Assembly (NCBI GenBank): GCA_004794785.1 | Contig: SJOL01007024.1 | Span: 590,458 to 654,457 of the forward strand | Direction of reading: 5' to 3' | Length of the DNA stretch: 64,000 bases | Origin: Opisthorchis felineus | Lineage: Eukaryota > Platyhelminthes > Trematoda > Opisthorchiida > Opisthorchiidae | In this document: one piece after another, positions 47,223 to 59,457 of the stretch | How the letters are laid out: each line of letters opens with the position of its first letter | How positions within the stretch are numbered: position 1 is the first letter of the stretch | Notes under the pieces: model-generated | Seen by the model: the letters and a program-made list of their open reading frames with translations, nothing else | Databases searched by the model: none | Told to the model about the DNA's origin: nothing | Made by a program: the position numbers and the translations under genes

Positions 47223-49244
47223 ATGAATCGACTTCTGAATGGACTGATTGGTTTTGTGGCCCTTCTCAGTGCCATGTCCGTACAGGCGGCTGCTTCCTGT
47301 GATTTGTCAACCTGCAGGTGAGGCAACATCTGCTATTGTGCGAGAATTATTTGCTTGAAAATCCATTGGTTTGTTGATTTTGATATGCGGAGCAATGTAT
47401 TTAAGTTTACCTCTGTAATCGAGTTCCTGGTTCGTTTCAATGTTCCGATGTAAAATTGAGGTCGACTTTTCTGAAGATTTTTATTCAACCAGAATATAAA
47501 GGACATATAAGGGTTGAGCAGTGTTTTTGGCTATTCACTGTCAATCATTGGCGGATCACACTTCTGACAAGGTTGCTGGAAACTCTTCTACAGTCCACGA
47601 TCGTTTTCGACCTTCCTGAAACTCACGAGGTAGAAACCGTCTTTGAGGTTCCGTCAGCCTGATATTCTACTTGGACACAAGTTGCACAACATTCACGAAA
47701 CACCGTGGTCTGCAAACCGGTTGTGGCCTTCTCGAAGCACACCAAATAAGTGCAGTCTCCGAGCTTCGTTCACTGTTGGTTGATCAGATGGTGGTTGAGC
47801 TGTTCGCCGAGCTTGGTAATTGGTTTGCAAACGTTTCGTCCCCAGTCGAGGAGACATCGTCAGTGCGCAGTTGAGTGGGTGCTAAGTGGGTAGTAAGTGG
47901 GAGGTGAAGTAAGGAAACTACCAAAAATAGAAACCGCCATCACAACCAACCAAATTCAAGGAAGACAGACCACAACGCAACACAAACCGGGAACGAACCA
48001 ATCGAAAACGGACCTGAAACACCCCAAAACAGCCATCCAACCAACCGATGGAATACGAGGCCTACAGACCACAACGCAGCTCAAATCACGATTGGGCCAA
48101 TAACACTACAAGAAAGGTAAATACCAACTAGCCAATCACATGACAGGATAGTTGATACTCCTCACAAACTATGTAAACGCAGCTAGGCACGGAGGAAGCA
48201 ACCACTCAACTGCGCACTGACGATGTCTCCTCGACTGAGGACGAAACGGTTGCAAACCAATTGCTCAGCTCGGCGAACAGATCAACTACCATCTGATCAA
48301 CCAACAGTGAGCACACCTGAGCTACCTGTATTTCGATAAATCGACGAGCTTCGTTCAGTTTCTCCCCCAGTTGAATTGCATGTAAGTGGAACTCTGCATC
48401 AACTAGCAGGTAACTATGATGTTATTCGGGGGATTCAGTTAGATATCAGAAGAATCGCTCGATTGAAGGCGTACCGTCTTCTCGGGTTCAGATATAAGAA
48501 AAGGAAGTCGGGCACAATGAAACCAGTTCATCTCTCAAACACACCGTTTCTTCCAGTAAGCTTTTTTAAACCTTAGGAGAGAACCTGGATTGCAGCGTAG
48601 TGTTGAGGAAATCAAGCGCATTCGACGGATTCTGCATTTAGCGAGCTAACTCTCCATGAAGTAATGCGTTACGTTGACGACGAAAGTGAAACGGTGCTTG
48701 TTTTTAACTAAGATACTGAAGACGATTCATCGAGAGTTTTAAGCAACCTTATGGGTAGTGTGTCACGTCCGAACAATTTATCAACCATAAGTACTTGTAA
48801 ACACGGTAATGTTACTTGAACAAAAATAAGACTACACAGCTCGGTTGTTCATTAGTTTGTCATATATTCAATTAGATCAGATGGTATTTCTGGCAAAAGC
48901 TGGATATCTGGCCGTTAGCTTTACTAACGGATCGAAAAACGGCACAATAAAGCAAGAAATCTCACAAAACGCGCCTTCTTCTTTTCACTTCTCAGAGCAT
49001 GTTCCGAAGATATGAGTGAACTGGAAGAATGTTGCGCCAACGTAACCGTCCATCACCTGTGTAGCTACTGTCTTCATCGGTCCGAGGATGACGAAGAACT
49101 TCGCGAATGCCTTAGTAAGTTTATTTCCCTTTAAGTGCAACCGGAATAATTCATGAATGGGTTTCAGTAAGCATCTGTGAGGTGGATAAACCAGTGAGAT
49201 GCTTTTCAAACGATTGTTTGACTGTCATGACGGGGAACCTCTGA
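47223..49244 (+). CDS. small secreted cysteine-rich protein, 3 exons, 96 aa
   Basis: Exons are 47223-47317, 48996-49114 and 49168-49244. Donors read GTGAGG and GTAAGT; the acceptors end in CTTCTCAG and GGTTTCAG. Phases join without gaps (AG|A gives Arg32, A|TA gives Ile72) and the frame ends in TGA. Residues 1-22 are a textbook signal peptide (MNRLLNGLIGFVALLSAMSV), with likely cleavage near the Gln-Ala-Ala-Ala stretch. The mature chain of about 72 aa has 11 cysteines, at 26, 31, 34, 44, 45, 54, 57, 70, 75, 83 and 88, including a CC pair, a CSYC pair and one N-glycosylation site (N47-V-T). It is acidic around residues 61-69. It has no transmembrane segment or dibasic processing sites after the signal, so a disulfide-rich extracellular protein is inferred. 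I do not recognise the family. Intron 1 (1.7 kb) contains family A and E repeats; intron 2 is only 53 nt. An AG at about 47027, after a T-rich run, could serve as a 5' UTR or trans-splice acceptor. Confidence 0.8.
47555..47700 (-). repeat. family A copy in intron 1 of the secreted-protein gene
   Basis: The reverse complement keeps GGTCGAAAACGATCGTGG and the 3' tail; the core box is CTCGTGA. Confidence 0.4.
47775..48315. repeat. family E foldback with two opposed hammerhead-like cores
   Basis: Left arm 47775-47885 and right arm 48190-48315 are reverse complements. Each arm holds CTGACGA, a TCTCC...GGGGAC-type stem II and GAAACG: minus strand with CTGACGA at 47863-47857, plus strand with CTGACGA at 48217-48223 and GAAA at 48243-48246. 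The middle is AC-rich unique sequence. The element lies within intron 1 of the secreted-protein gene. Confidence 0.6.
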
Positions 49245-49249
49245 CGGAG

Positions 49250-50935
49250 CTGTTTGAAACGGGAAATATCTTGACTCGTAAGGTTTTTGAACATTGAACC
49301 GATCGATTGTAGAGTAGAAGCAGTAACGAACTAGGGGCGGCAGTCGATTCTGGTTGCTTAATATACAAATTAGGAAAACGCAAAACCAAGCCTCAGAATC
49401 ATAAAACGGAGGATAAAGAAGGTTGTGGAATGGCAACCAACCACCCGTTTTGTCCTGATTGAGACTCAGCTGGTGAATATAGCAAGGTTAGATTGCCAGA
49501 TCTTCTGGTTCGGAGCCCACCTCAGTCTAAAACCTTCGCAGGCCTCACAGGTGGGCGTGGCTTTCATAAATTCAAGTGCTTTTAGGTCGCTTAGCGCGTG
49601 TGCTGAAATCTCACTGAGACTTTGCTTTGTAGTTTTTACTTATCAAACTAACGATTTTATACTTATCTGGCTCTTAATGGGGATCAGAAAAAAGGTCAGT
49701 TCTAAAAAGTCGTTTTTTGGAGTGTAATCCTTCTAAACAAAGAACTTATGAGTCTACCCGCGTTTCAGCTTTTACGGGCTATTGCTTGGGGTTTTTCGTT
49801 CCAAAAATAACCTACATTATTCTAACTATACTCTCTTGAAGATAAGATCACTCACACAATCATCAGAAGAGAGTTTCTTTGAGGAAGCCAGTAAATCATA
49901 CTAAATTTTGACAGCTTATTGTAAGTAAATGACTGGGAACTCGTTCATTCCGCCAATGTTCACGTTTTCACTTACGCAGGGCACAGCTGCAGACTACTCT
50001 ACACAACTGGCAACCCATAATACTTCTTTCTGGCTAGTGGTGTTTTTCTCTTTTACACAACCTTGTTTTCCCATCCTACTGGGACCAGGTATCACCTGAT
50101 AACAGAGAATGATAAAAACCCGGTATTGTTATTGTCTCAATTGGTCATTCACATCCGTACGCAGGTTTAACACAGTACATATAGTGTCCCTGCAATATTC
50201 CACCTGCAAGGACATTGAACTGGTGACAGGCTGTCAAATGTATCCAACTCAGCTCGTTTCACACCTGAAATTTTAGTAACTTAGCTGGACTCTGTGGATT
50301 TTTAAAAGTTCTTCAAAATCGATCCTCCAAGAAGACTACAAACTCAGAATAGTAATTATTTTTCGTTATTCGAACAACTCAAAACAAGATGCTGTAGACG
50401 CCCAGTTCAGTCTTCAAACGCGCACCAACATGTGGATCGATCGCAACAGCACAGAATGGGTTGGATATAGCTTTAAGTTTAGCCTTAGATGCCTTGAGTT
50501 ACCGGATTTCGACATGTGCTGAGTTATGTTTTAACGTGGGTTGACCATTTTTCTGTTTGACTTTGCAAATCTGTCGTGGATGTGGTCGCTGGATTTAAAG
50601 ACGCGAGCAGGCTCGAACCGGATGGTCATTGCCTTCTTAGAGAGGGAGTACGTCAGAAAAATATGCGGAATTGTTTGGTGAACTTGCGCGGTGGCTCTCA
50701 AAGTGTAATGGGGTTGCCATGGAGAAGGGACAGTCTGTCTGACCATTCTCCAATATTCCGGTTGCTAAATGATTTCAAATCAAAGTAGACAGCTTTGATG
50801 AGGCTAAAATTATGGTTTTCCGGCAACACCTACAGGATAATTTTTGTCTCAGCTTCACGGAGACTCTTGGGTTTCTTGTCTTAGCTTGGGTCTCAGAAAC
50901 AGCTTTGTGAATGGCTCCAGAAAAAGAAACACCAA
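49250..50935. other. 3' flank of the secreted-protein gene, nothing else recognised
   Basis: No AATAAA is seen in the first 400 nt past the stop. A minus-strand piece at about 49.97-50.03 kb (MGCQLCRVVCSCAL then GTAAGTG) is exon-like but isolated. Confidence 0.3.
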
Positions 50936-50937
50936 GC

Positions 50938-51115
50938 TCGGGATAGTCCAATGGTTAAGGCACATACTTACTGAACGGAAGGTCCACGGTTCGAAAACAA
51001 CCAAGATATCTCGACAACTCCTGTTTAGGTTTGAGCAACCTGACACTATCTCAGCCCTAGTGCTTCCATCGTGTAGCGTGACAGCTAGGCGCTGAAAGAA
51101 TGTTACAGCTGAACG
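50938..51115 (+). repeat. family D tRNA-derived SINE, degenerate
   Basis: ATGGTTAAGGCACATACTTACTGAACGG, a decayed B box (GGTTCGAAAAC) and the shared tail CTATCTCAGCCCTAGTGCTT are present. Confidence 0.55.
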
Positions 51116-51119
51116 ATTA

Positions 51120-53450
51120 TTTATCATTATTTTGAAAAACCTGAACTAATCATTCTTCCTTACTGGAGACTGTTCAGAGAGATCACAAATTTTAATTTGA
51201 ACCAACTTTGCTACTTATAATAAGCCAGTCTTTATTTGGTAGAACTTTAAACTTATAACAAGACCCAGTTTCTTTCGTGACTCCATATTCACACCGTATA
51301 TTTAGAATTGGATTCGATGACCGGGATAACTCAGGTGTGAAACATTATTTGGGTTCACTTGGGGTTTACTCCTAACTAACTCAGGTCACTAATTCAACAG
51401 AATCCCATACGTTTATTAGTAGTGTGAAGAGATTTGGTAATTTTCCGGAATGGACGAAATTACGTACGCTTAGTTTTCTCGTATGCCCGTGAAAATGGTT
51501 TTACACAGTGAGTATTCTTCTGTGTTGAGCCTACGAAAGCCCTACAACCGGTTTTCCATGACCATCACCGTATTCACCACAGCAAACCGAATCCAAAAAT
51601 GTAATTCCAGTGTGGCCCTTTCGCAAAGCGGGCCTCCAGTTTCCTCGGATCGGTCGCGTCCAGGTTGATTTGTCGGGCGGCCGCCATCTGGGGCCGCATG
51701 TGGCCCGCCTTAACATCCGGGGATTTCCGGATCGAGAAACCTGCAAAGGTGTTAGAAGTGAATTATGTGTGACAACCACTGCACTGGCTAACAATGGGTA
51801 GCCATTTGTGTGCTTCGGATAGGTAGAGCCACTAGGCCACCGTCCACATGTACTGTGGTTCTCAGTGGTATACCTGTCTATCTGTAATGAGATCACTACG
51901 GGCCATCGGGGGAGCACGCTGTGTGTTTCATGTTTCGTCGTACACCAAACGAAGGGTGTTTAGAGGGTTCCGTACGAACCTCGGCTCCAAATGAAGGCGA
52001 ACCTGAAAACCGGTGCAGCCTAACATGAATTCTATCCAGCAGACCGTGAAGGGCCAACTCCACAGCCGAGAACCGAACAATCGTATACCTGAGGACATCC
52101 GTCAGTTAACATCTAACGTTCGTTGACCGGACACATTCGGGTGGACCAAAATGGGGGACTTGCATTAGGAAAGTGTGTATTCAGGATTTTTGGGCTTTTA
52201 AGGGTTTTTAGTTCCGTTTCAACTAATTTGCAACATTTTTGGAAAGTAGAATTGAACTTCACATATCTCAAAATGAGAAGCGCAAGAAACCTATCACGAA
52301 CGAAAATGCAAGCCCGTGGAGGTTGTTCTAGAACCAGCAAACTGGCGCCTACCGAACGAGCGCCGACCGACCGACTGATAGAACTACCAAGAATACTCGC
52401 TGTGCGTCACCGGTATGAGTCTGAAATTTCCAGCTGATTCGCCATTAGTTAGAAAATTATACAGTGGGCCGCACAGTGATATCGGCTAGATACTCAAAGG
52501 GCATTGACTTCGAATGTTAGAAAGTAGAGGGGAATTTTCCGGATCTTGAAGTGTGTGTGTGTGTGTGTGTGTGTGTGGGGGGGGCGTTGGGGCTTCAAAG
52601 CACGCCTTTTCCTTTATACCGCGTGCAACTGGACTGCTTACTTCAAGAACTTTAGGGCCCACTAGACTATTCGACACCATAATTGTGAAACATTGTGTGG
52701 GTACAGTGAAACTGCCGTATAGCATTCGCTAGCCTTACTGTTTATAAAAGGTAACTCGGCAGGGTTTTCGTTGTATAGTGTGTTTTGACGCAGCATTTGT
52801 CCGTGGGGTTTTTTTCAATGACTGACTAACCGAAGACGCGTTTGGTAAAGTTTCCTCGAACAGAAAAGTGGAATTCATTTAATCCGGCCAGGAAACGGTA
52901 GAAGTACACGAGAGTTCGGCGTTGAGGCACTGCATGCTTTCGAAGCATTCTTCTGTGTGCATATTGGCTACAGAAGCTCAGACGCAACCGCCTCGGTACA
53001 AAATACACGAATAAAATGGTAATCCCGTTGTGGCACCTTTGGATGAATAGTTTTCTTGCAGCTAGAAGGGACTATGAGGCTTTAGGCACTGTTAGGTTGC
53101 TCAGACCCAGATATGAAGCACGGATCTTCCTATAAGTAGCTCCCTTCAGCTACATAGACATCTACCATTTACACTGCAACTGATGACACACAGATGATAA
53201 CGAGTTGCAAAAAACCCTGAAAATTATGGGAAATTCCACAGGACCGGAAAAGAGAACTCCACAGGTTCAACAAAGCTTCCTTTATTGGGAGATAAGAGTA
53301 CAAAAAATCCAAATGTAATTAAAGGGTTGGTACCTCTCTCCCGTGGTTAGCTTCAAACTAATCAAACTAGCTAATTAATACAGGTATGACTTCCCGGAAA
53401 GTGTGTGCGACCGTCCTAAGACAAAAACTGACATAGAGTGGACCGGGCGC
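51120..53450. other. no clear gene; GC-rich patch 51.6-51.75 kb
   Basis: The patch has opposed GCGGGCC / GGCCCGC segments and overlapping frames on both strands; probably a repeat. Frames at 52.1-52.4 kb also occur on both strands. Confidence 0.3.
52551..52584 (+). repeat. (GT)n followed by poly-G
   Basis: About 13 GT units run into seven to eight G. Confidence 0.9.
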
Positions 53451-53457
53451 AACTCAC

Positions 53458-53537
53458 GTGCATTGTGAATTATACAGTTCCTCAAAACCACAAATAGGAC
53501 AAGTGCCGGGTAGATGTCCAATTTCTTGCACTCGCTC
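53458..53537 (-). CDS. possible exon with CxxC zinc-binding-like motif
   Basis: The minus-strand segment encodes ERVQEIGHLPGTCPICGFEE followed by LYNSQC. The spacing C-x2-C...C resembles one half of a zinc-binding module. The donor is GCAC|GTGAGTTG. Two acceptors 8 nt apart are available after a good tract (TCTTTTGTTGTTTCAG and then CCACATAG); the second gives this frame and the first gives a different open frame (beginning PHRSECKKLDIYPALV). The frame given here starts in phase 0, matching the end phase of the candidate exon at 54645-54692. Confidence 0.4.
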
Positions 53538-54644
53538 CTATGTGGCTGAAACAACAAAAGAATCGACTGTTGTGTTCAGTACTGTTCTGTGTAGTTGCAG
53601 CGCAGTTCAAGACAATCACAACTGATGCATTAAAACAAACTTTCCATAGTACACAGCATACAAATACCCGCAAGTTTGCCGCTTCTGGCTAACCTTCAGT
53701 GGACCAAATCAGGGCCTATCCTACCAATAGAAAGGTAAATATCTACAGTTAAAACTGCGAGAAAAGTGGAAAGAATAAATAAGTAAGAAGGAGAGGATTG
53801 GCTTGGAGCAGTTCTGTGGAGACAAGTGTGTAACAAACGTAAAGATTTTCTTCAATAGGTCAAACGGATTCACCAGAAGTGATCGGTAAGGAAGGTTTTC
53901 CAAGCGGTGTTCAAGCAACAGTTTCAGTAATTTGTTCTAGTCGTTGATAACTCTGTATAAGAAGTTGATGCATTTAGCTTCTTCTTAGGTCTCTGAAAGC
54001 TGAAAATTCCGGTAACACTAGGGAGATCGTTTTCCCAGTATCAGTAAAGCTTCGAAGTATTTTGAATGTCTGGTTAAGGTCACTCAGCCTCCCTCACTGT
54101 AAACAGACCAGGTAACGACGCTCTTTGGATCTATCTTCGTAAAAGAGCTCCTGAAAAACCGGTAAAACCTCCGGTAAATCGGCACTGGATATCCTGCAAA
54201 ATTTTGATGCCTCTTTTCTAGTTAGAGCTTCAAATCTGCATGCAGCTTTCACTATGAGGCTTAACATAGGCCTTATATGGCGGTACAAGCACCTGGAGAT
54301 TTCGTACGTTTCAACTGAGGTAGTGTGTCATGAACCAACCTAGACGCCAACAGACGTGGAGCGAAGATCTTCAAGTCGCTTGACTTGATAATCGTTTTCT
54401 TCAACGGTGCTTCCTGATCTGTTATTCTGAACAGCCGCATGTTGTTACAGTTTGTTTAGGATGGAGCCGAAGATTGCTTGACTCAAGCTGATCTTTTGTG
54501 CACGATGCGTCAGCACTGTTTTTATCTAGGCGATAATTCTCGGGCAATTTCGTCCTAACCACGTGTATGATCACTCCTCAAGTAGAGTGCACGTATGCAT
54601 ATGGTATTATTATAACCAGTAAACCTTGTTCTTACCGAACTCAC

Positions 54645-54692
54645 CAGATTCGCAGCCCAAGCCTCCCTCCTTCTGGCTTTTTCCGTCACGTT
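54645..54692 (-). CDS. possible short exon, 16 codons
   Basis: Forty-eight nt between GATATTTTAG and CTG|GTGAGTTCG encode NVTEKARRREAWAANL in phase 0 at both ends. The phase fits the exon at 53458-53537, and the joined peptide looks like a charged helix leading into the CxxC motif. It is short and has no database support. Confidence 0.35.
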
Positions 54693-54839
54693 CTAAAATA
54701 TCGCTTTATCAGGAATCAGCTCTGAATGAGTCAGGAGGGACAAAATCATGAAACCAGCTAAGCTCTGGGTCACTGAAGTTCTCAGCTATAAGTACAGTCG
54801 AACAACCTAGAATCCGGCCTCTGAGAATTGAGGAAAACC

Positions 54840-55060
54840 ATGAATGAGAGATTCAACTGAGATTCACCTGTGTTTCGCTTTAAAACCAAAATGGTGTAAA
54901 ACTGGGTTTATTTCGCGAATTTCATTAAATTTGGGTTCAAGTAGAACATAAGGTTGACGGAAACTCGGAGACCGCACCTACCTGATGAGCCCGAAGCCCA
55001 GAAGGGCTAAACCGGTCTTGTGCTATCGAGGAGTTTTCAGCAATCTTGCGAGTAGTGTTT
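54840..55060 (+). repeat. family A copy, one catalytic base lost
   Basis: CTGATGA (54982-54988) and ACCGGTC are intact, and stem II is GCCC/GGGC with an enlarged loop. GAAA reads TAAA, losing the conserved G. The foldback-type arm GAGAGATTCAACTGAG precedes it. Confidence 0.6.
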
Positions 55061-56099
55061 TCCAAGAAAATGTCACACACTCTGATTCTCTAAAAATTTC
55101 GCGGCTGGACCGTGAAGTTCAACGAAAATGTGTATTGTTTTTTCCTCTAGCTTGAGTATTTTTTAGCTCCAACGTAGCAGTCCGGTGATTTTGCACACGA
55201 ACAATCACAGGGATGGGACAGGTGGATAGAGCCTCTCGTTCAGATCTTCTAAAAGCAGCCACACCTCGATGACGGCAGTCACGCATTTTTGTAATCCGAA
55301 CCTTTGTTAATTGGACTGCAAGCATTCCTGGTCCTTCATTCTCATGGTCCTTCATTCCGAACCGTTCATATGTATTGGCTCCGGACGTAAAATTTTAAAA
55401 GATTGGAATGGTGATGACGATGGCAATGATAGAGAAGGACAGTGAAGTCAACGTTGTACTGGTTTCTAGCCACAGATTACTGATATGAATCTGTAGCATG
55501 TTGTTTGATTTGCCTCTGTGTACACATGCCCACTCGTGCATTACACGCAACGCACAGTCTATCATTCACGCACTCTAAAAACAGTTCATATTCGAACTAA
55601 ATTTAGAAACGAATTCATGGTTGCTTAGTGAGGAAATGGAAAGTGGCTCTAACACGTTGCTAGAAAGGAACGAGAAAGTCCAACTACTCGTAGCATGTGA
55701 GTGAACGCACATGTAATTGAACACGATTCACCGGACTCCTTCTTATCGAGCATGCGGCTGAGGTCGCTTGTTGTCCGGATGCGCCACGCCTTTGCCTGAT
55801 GAGTTATTCGTCGATGCTTCTCTGCACCATCAGTTCGTATCTCAATCACTTCCGTTCGAAAGCACGCGGCTTCATGATAAGCGTGCGTGTGACTTCGAAA
55901 AAACTGTACCGACTCACGCTGTAGATTTTTGCAAACAGCCTACATTTCACATTGTTTTTTTTTACTGTCACGTGACATGAGGACAAAATCACCCAACGTT
56001 CTTGGCGGCTGACTTACAGACGTCATCGGTAGATAGAAGAGACTACTGTTCCGTCTGGCAATGTGACATTGTTTAATACATTAGTGTTTTTTTGCTTAC

Positions 56100-56340
56100 C
56101 GTCAAACAAAGATGATACAAAGATTAATTTATCAAAGGCAATTAAAATAGCCACAGATCCCATCACATTCCGACCAGATAAGTGATGCATTCCCGCAATC
56201 AGGTTGAAGTGGATACGGTCCGCAAAGTGCGCGCCAAATTTATCAGAAGTGATCAATGTCTGTCGACTGCTTTCCATGCCCGACTGTCCTATCCCAGCGT
56301 TTCTCTTGCAATCAGATTTAACAAGCGCAAACCACGAAAG
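56100..56340 (-). CDS. possible exon, 80 codons
   Basis: A minus-strand frame is open from an AACAG acceptor-like site to a good donor (GACG|GTAAGC). It includes SSRQTLITSDKFGAHFADRI and GRNVMGSVAILIAFDKLIF. Past the donor the same frame remains open to a TGA at 56023, and a 45-nt in-frame intron could be removed there. The plus strand also has an open, very basic frame here (56182-56376). Strand uncertain, product unknown. Confidence 0.3.
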
Positions 56341-57997
56341 CTGTTAAGACGGTTTGCGGTTTCTCTTTCTGGGTAATCACAAACTAGCCGAAAACCGTTT
56401 AATGGGGGAAACATTTTTATTGGAGAGCCACTTCGAATGTAATTTTTCATTCCGAACAATCGCCCCTTCTTAAGGGAACCATCCTGACCCGGTTTTCATA
56501 AGATAGTTTGGCAAAATAACCATGTCCGAAGGGAACAAATGACCACCCTCCAAGTAGGGCCAAACGTTTATTCTCAAATCAAGAAACTGGAATACTGGTT
56601 GACGTGGAAATCGGTTTTTGTTTGTCTTTAGTAGGCCAAGGCGTTTGAAAGCCAAACTTAGCTTAGACGGTTAAATTTGATGTGTATCATAGGTGCTGAC
56701 TAATCACTCTGACGAATGGAACTACCTTAAAAACGGATGGTTCTAATCACGGTTGTCCTGGTCAAAATACTGATGAGCTGAATCGTTTCCTGGTGGCTTA
56801 GCCATTTCTATGATAATTCAGCTCTAATAATCCTCGTATAATCAGTTCTTGACAAGCGGGACCTTCTTCAGAGGTACACTGCAGATAAGCATGGTCTCGA
56901 GACATCAGAGACGTTGTGCAAACTAAAAAGCAACAAAGAAAGGTCATACCACGATCGAAAAATTGCGAAGCTGCAGGAAGTTTCATTCGTTTGTTTCTGA
57001 AACCGCGTAGCTCCTGCGTGTTTCGGGTCGCAGACTGTCGCTGCAGACCACTCAAGATTTAGATGAAATGGTCTTGCTACCAGTGACGCTTAGTTGCCCA
57101 ACGTAGGTGAAGGTCTCTTCCTTAGTGAGGGGGGGGGGGTCACTCCATGTTGCTTACACTCTCTTCACATTTTGTTTACAGAAGCACCGTGTTTAATGAA
57201 ATCATAGTTTACTAAAGATTGCACATGCTTCCTGGTGGGAATTCAGAAAAGATCACGGACCCTGGTTACAGTGTGACGAAAGAACAGCTGCACGGGTCAT
57301 TTCGATTAAATACGGCGCGCTGCATCAAAGGAGTACTGGAGCGTTCCCTTAGGGAAAAATAGAATTACTCATAGAAAGGTTTAAATGACGGCAACACTGG
57401 TTCAGTGGTTTCCTCAAAGATCCCTGATAGCTAGTTATATGATCCTTTAAGTGATAGCTGACTTCAAGCAACTTCTGCTTGACGGTGCCATGACATTAGT
57501 CAGTAACGCCACTCTCAATCTAGTTAACCCATAGGTTACAAATGATGCCTACAAGTCAAGTATTCTGATAAACAGAGTGTGGAAAACCCCAGTGTACCCA
57601 CAGGGTTGCTTAATAGATTTTACAAACCCAGATGTGCAATCTATCAGCGTATATAGCTAAGGTCAGGTGGGATCACTTCTGGACATCGGGGAAGCAGTAT
57701 GCCGCCTTTGGTAAGTCAGGGAAGTCCTGGTTGTGGGGAATCCGAATACAAATAATCGAAAGGCCCAAAGGAGAATCAGACGGCGACTACGGACAACCGA
57801 TCGATTTCAAGACCACGAAAAATAGCACAATATTCGTTCCAGTTGCTGAAATTCGCTAATCAGCGGGCATGCAGTTCCTGGGAGCGTGTGAAGCTTCTTG
57901 CAAGAATATTATTTATTAGGCCTGCGTTCAAACCTATGTAATGCCCTCAAAATAGAACAGCTGATTCAAGGTTTACCTGTCTATCACATTCACTCAC

Positions 57998-58114
57998 CTC
58001 TCAAACTAAACAGGCATCCCCGTTTAGAAGCGATATTTTTGACAAGATCCCACGGGTGTTCACTATTATTCGAACGAGACAACCGTTTCACCTTTTCAAG
58101 GAGGCAAATTTGCT
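57998..58114 (-). CDS. probable internal exon, 38 codons
   Basis: The acceptor AAATTTGTTATTGTAG and strong donor GAGAG|GTGAGTGAAT enclose 117 nt on the minus strand, split 2 nt / 38 codons / 1 nt. The peptide runs QICLLEKVKRLSRSNNSEHP then WDLVKNIASKRGCLFSLR. Charged and hydrophobic residues are mixed as in a folded domain. The frame is also open upstream of the acceptor. This is the best of the minus-strand candidates. Family not recognised. Confidence 0.5.
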
Positions 58115-58784
58115 CTACAATAACAAATTTACAGGTCACAGTCAAACTGCACACCGAGTTTACTAGATGAGACCATCGAGGACAGCCTTTTTCTAAATGA
58201 ACCACAAGACCAATATCGGTAGTCCAAATGCAGGACTCTTTAACCTAATAAACTCAGTGGGCACTTTCCTGATTGCTTACTAGTCACAGCAACTTACGGC
58301 ATCAAAGTTCTTCCGTCTCCTCAGGGCTCATTTCGTTACTGATATATCCAGACTGGCTAACTAGTCTGATATCTAACCAACAACCCGAAGATTACAGATG
58401 GTGTATTGTTTGTACCTGTTTTATGTCAACCGTGTTGATGTGTAGAGAAAGGATTTTTTGAAGTTTCCGATGTGAATTTCTCCCCATGACCAAAGTCAAT
58501 TGTTTTCATTTTCTAGCTAAATTGCGTATCTATTTTGTTCTTCTAGGGAATGAGTGGCAATGCAAAACTAAGAAATTCCTCTGCTAAGCAACAAGTCACA
58601 TGATGTTTAGTAAGAAAACACGTCAACAAACGATTACTATCGCAGGTTACGAAAATTTAACTGCTCATTGGCTCATGAGTGATGATACATCCCATCTTAT
58701 TGCAAGTTAGTCACAAGGTTCTTCAGGTACTCATTCCTTATTGGTTCCCAGTCCTCAGTTCTCTCTGAAGGCTCGAGAACTGCT

Positions 58785-58860
58785 CAGCGCTGACGAGTCT
58801 AAACAAGGTCGAAACAAATTGACCGTCACTCTCGGCTTTTCAGAGTAGACTTACCAGACA
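58785..58860 (+). repeat. family B-related hammerhead-like fragment
   Basis: Reads CTGACGA, GTCTAAACAAGGTC, GAAAC and ends CTCTCGGCTTTTCAGAGTAG, matching the 3' side of family B. Stem II has a mismatch and stem I pairing is poor. Confidence 0.35.
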
Positions 58861-59233
58861 CGTAGGATGAAGTATTGAGTGAAAGAAGCGGAGCTGTGGA
58901 TGGTCATGTGCAACTCACGGAAAAGGGCTCATACCGTCTGACTGACATCTGGTACTTTATTTTGGCATGTACCTGCATTGTTATATAAAAGTGCATTACC
59001 AGTGAGTCCCAGCCTGGGCCCACTACCCTGATTGGTTTATCACGATCTCTTCGACTAGGGCTGATTTGTGTGAAGGAGCCATCTCCTCCTTATGATAAAC
59101 TGGCTTGAGAATGTATCCGAAAATTTGAATTAATGAAGCCAGTTTTCTAATCATTTTCTGCAAACTAGAGTGAGAACATATTCGTGGTGAGTTGTAGCTG
59201 AAAACTCCGCTCAAAACGTAAAAGTTCAATCAT

Positions 59234-59457
59234 TTATCCCGCTACCCACTGCACGGTCAATCGAGTCCGATTGTCACTCGGTGCATCAACTCCTCCGTGA
59301 GGATCGATTACGAAAGCTGCAGTCACGTGATTGTCTGAACTGGTCAACAGCTGGTTGTGACCAAATCGCACATTTAAGCGAAGCTCACCAACTGCAACAA
59401 TCTGGCTGAGGACGGGTGATCCGGTGGTTGGATTTGGGTTGTTTTCGGTTCTGCTGT
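59234..59457 (-). CDS. probable exon, about 73 codons
   Basis: After a CT-rich acceptor (CTTCTTCTACTGTTTGAGACTATCAG) the minus strand is open to a TAA at 59234. It encodes SRTENNPNPTTGSPVLSQIV and then LRLNVRFGHNQLLTSSDNHV, TAAFVIDPHGG and TRLTVQW. Alternating hydrophobic residues suggest beta strands. A strong donor inside (GTTG|GTGAGC) or one at CAGTGG|GTAGCG could end the exon earlier, so the right boundary is open. Possibly the same gene as the exon at 57998-58114. Family not recognised. Confidence 0.45.
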
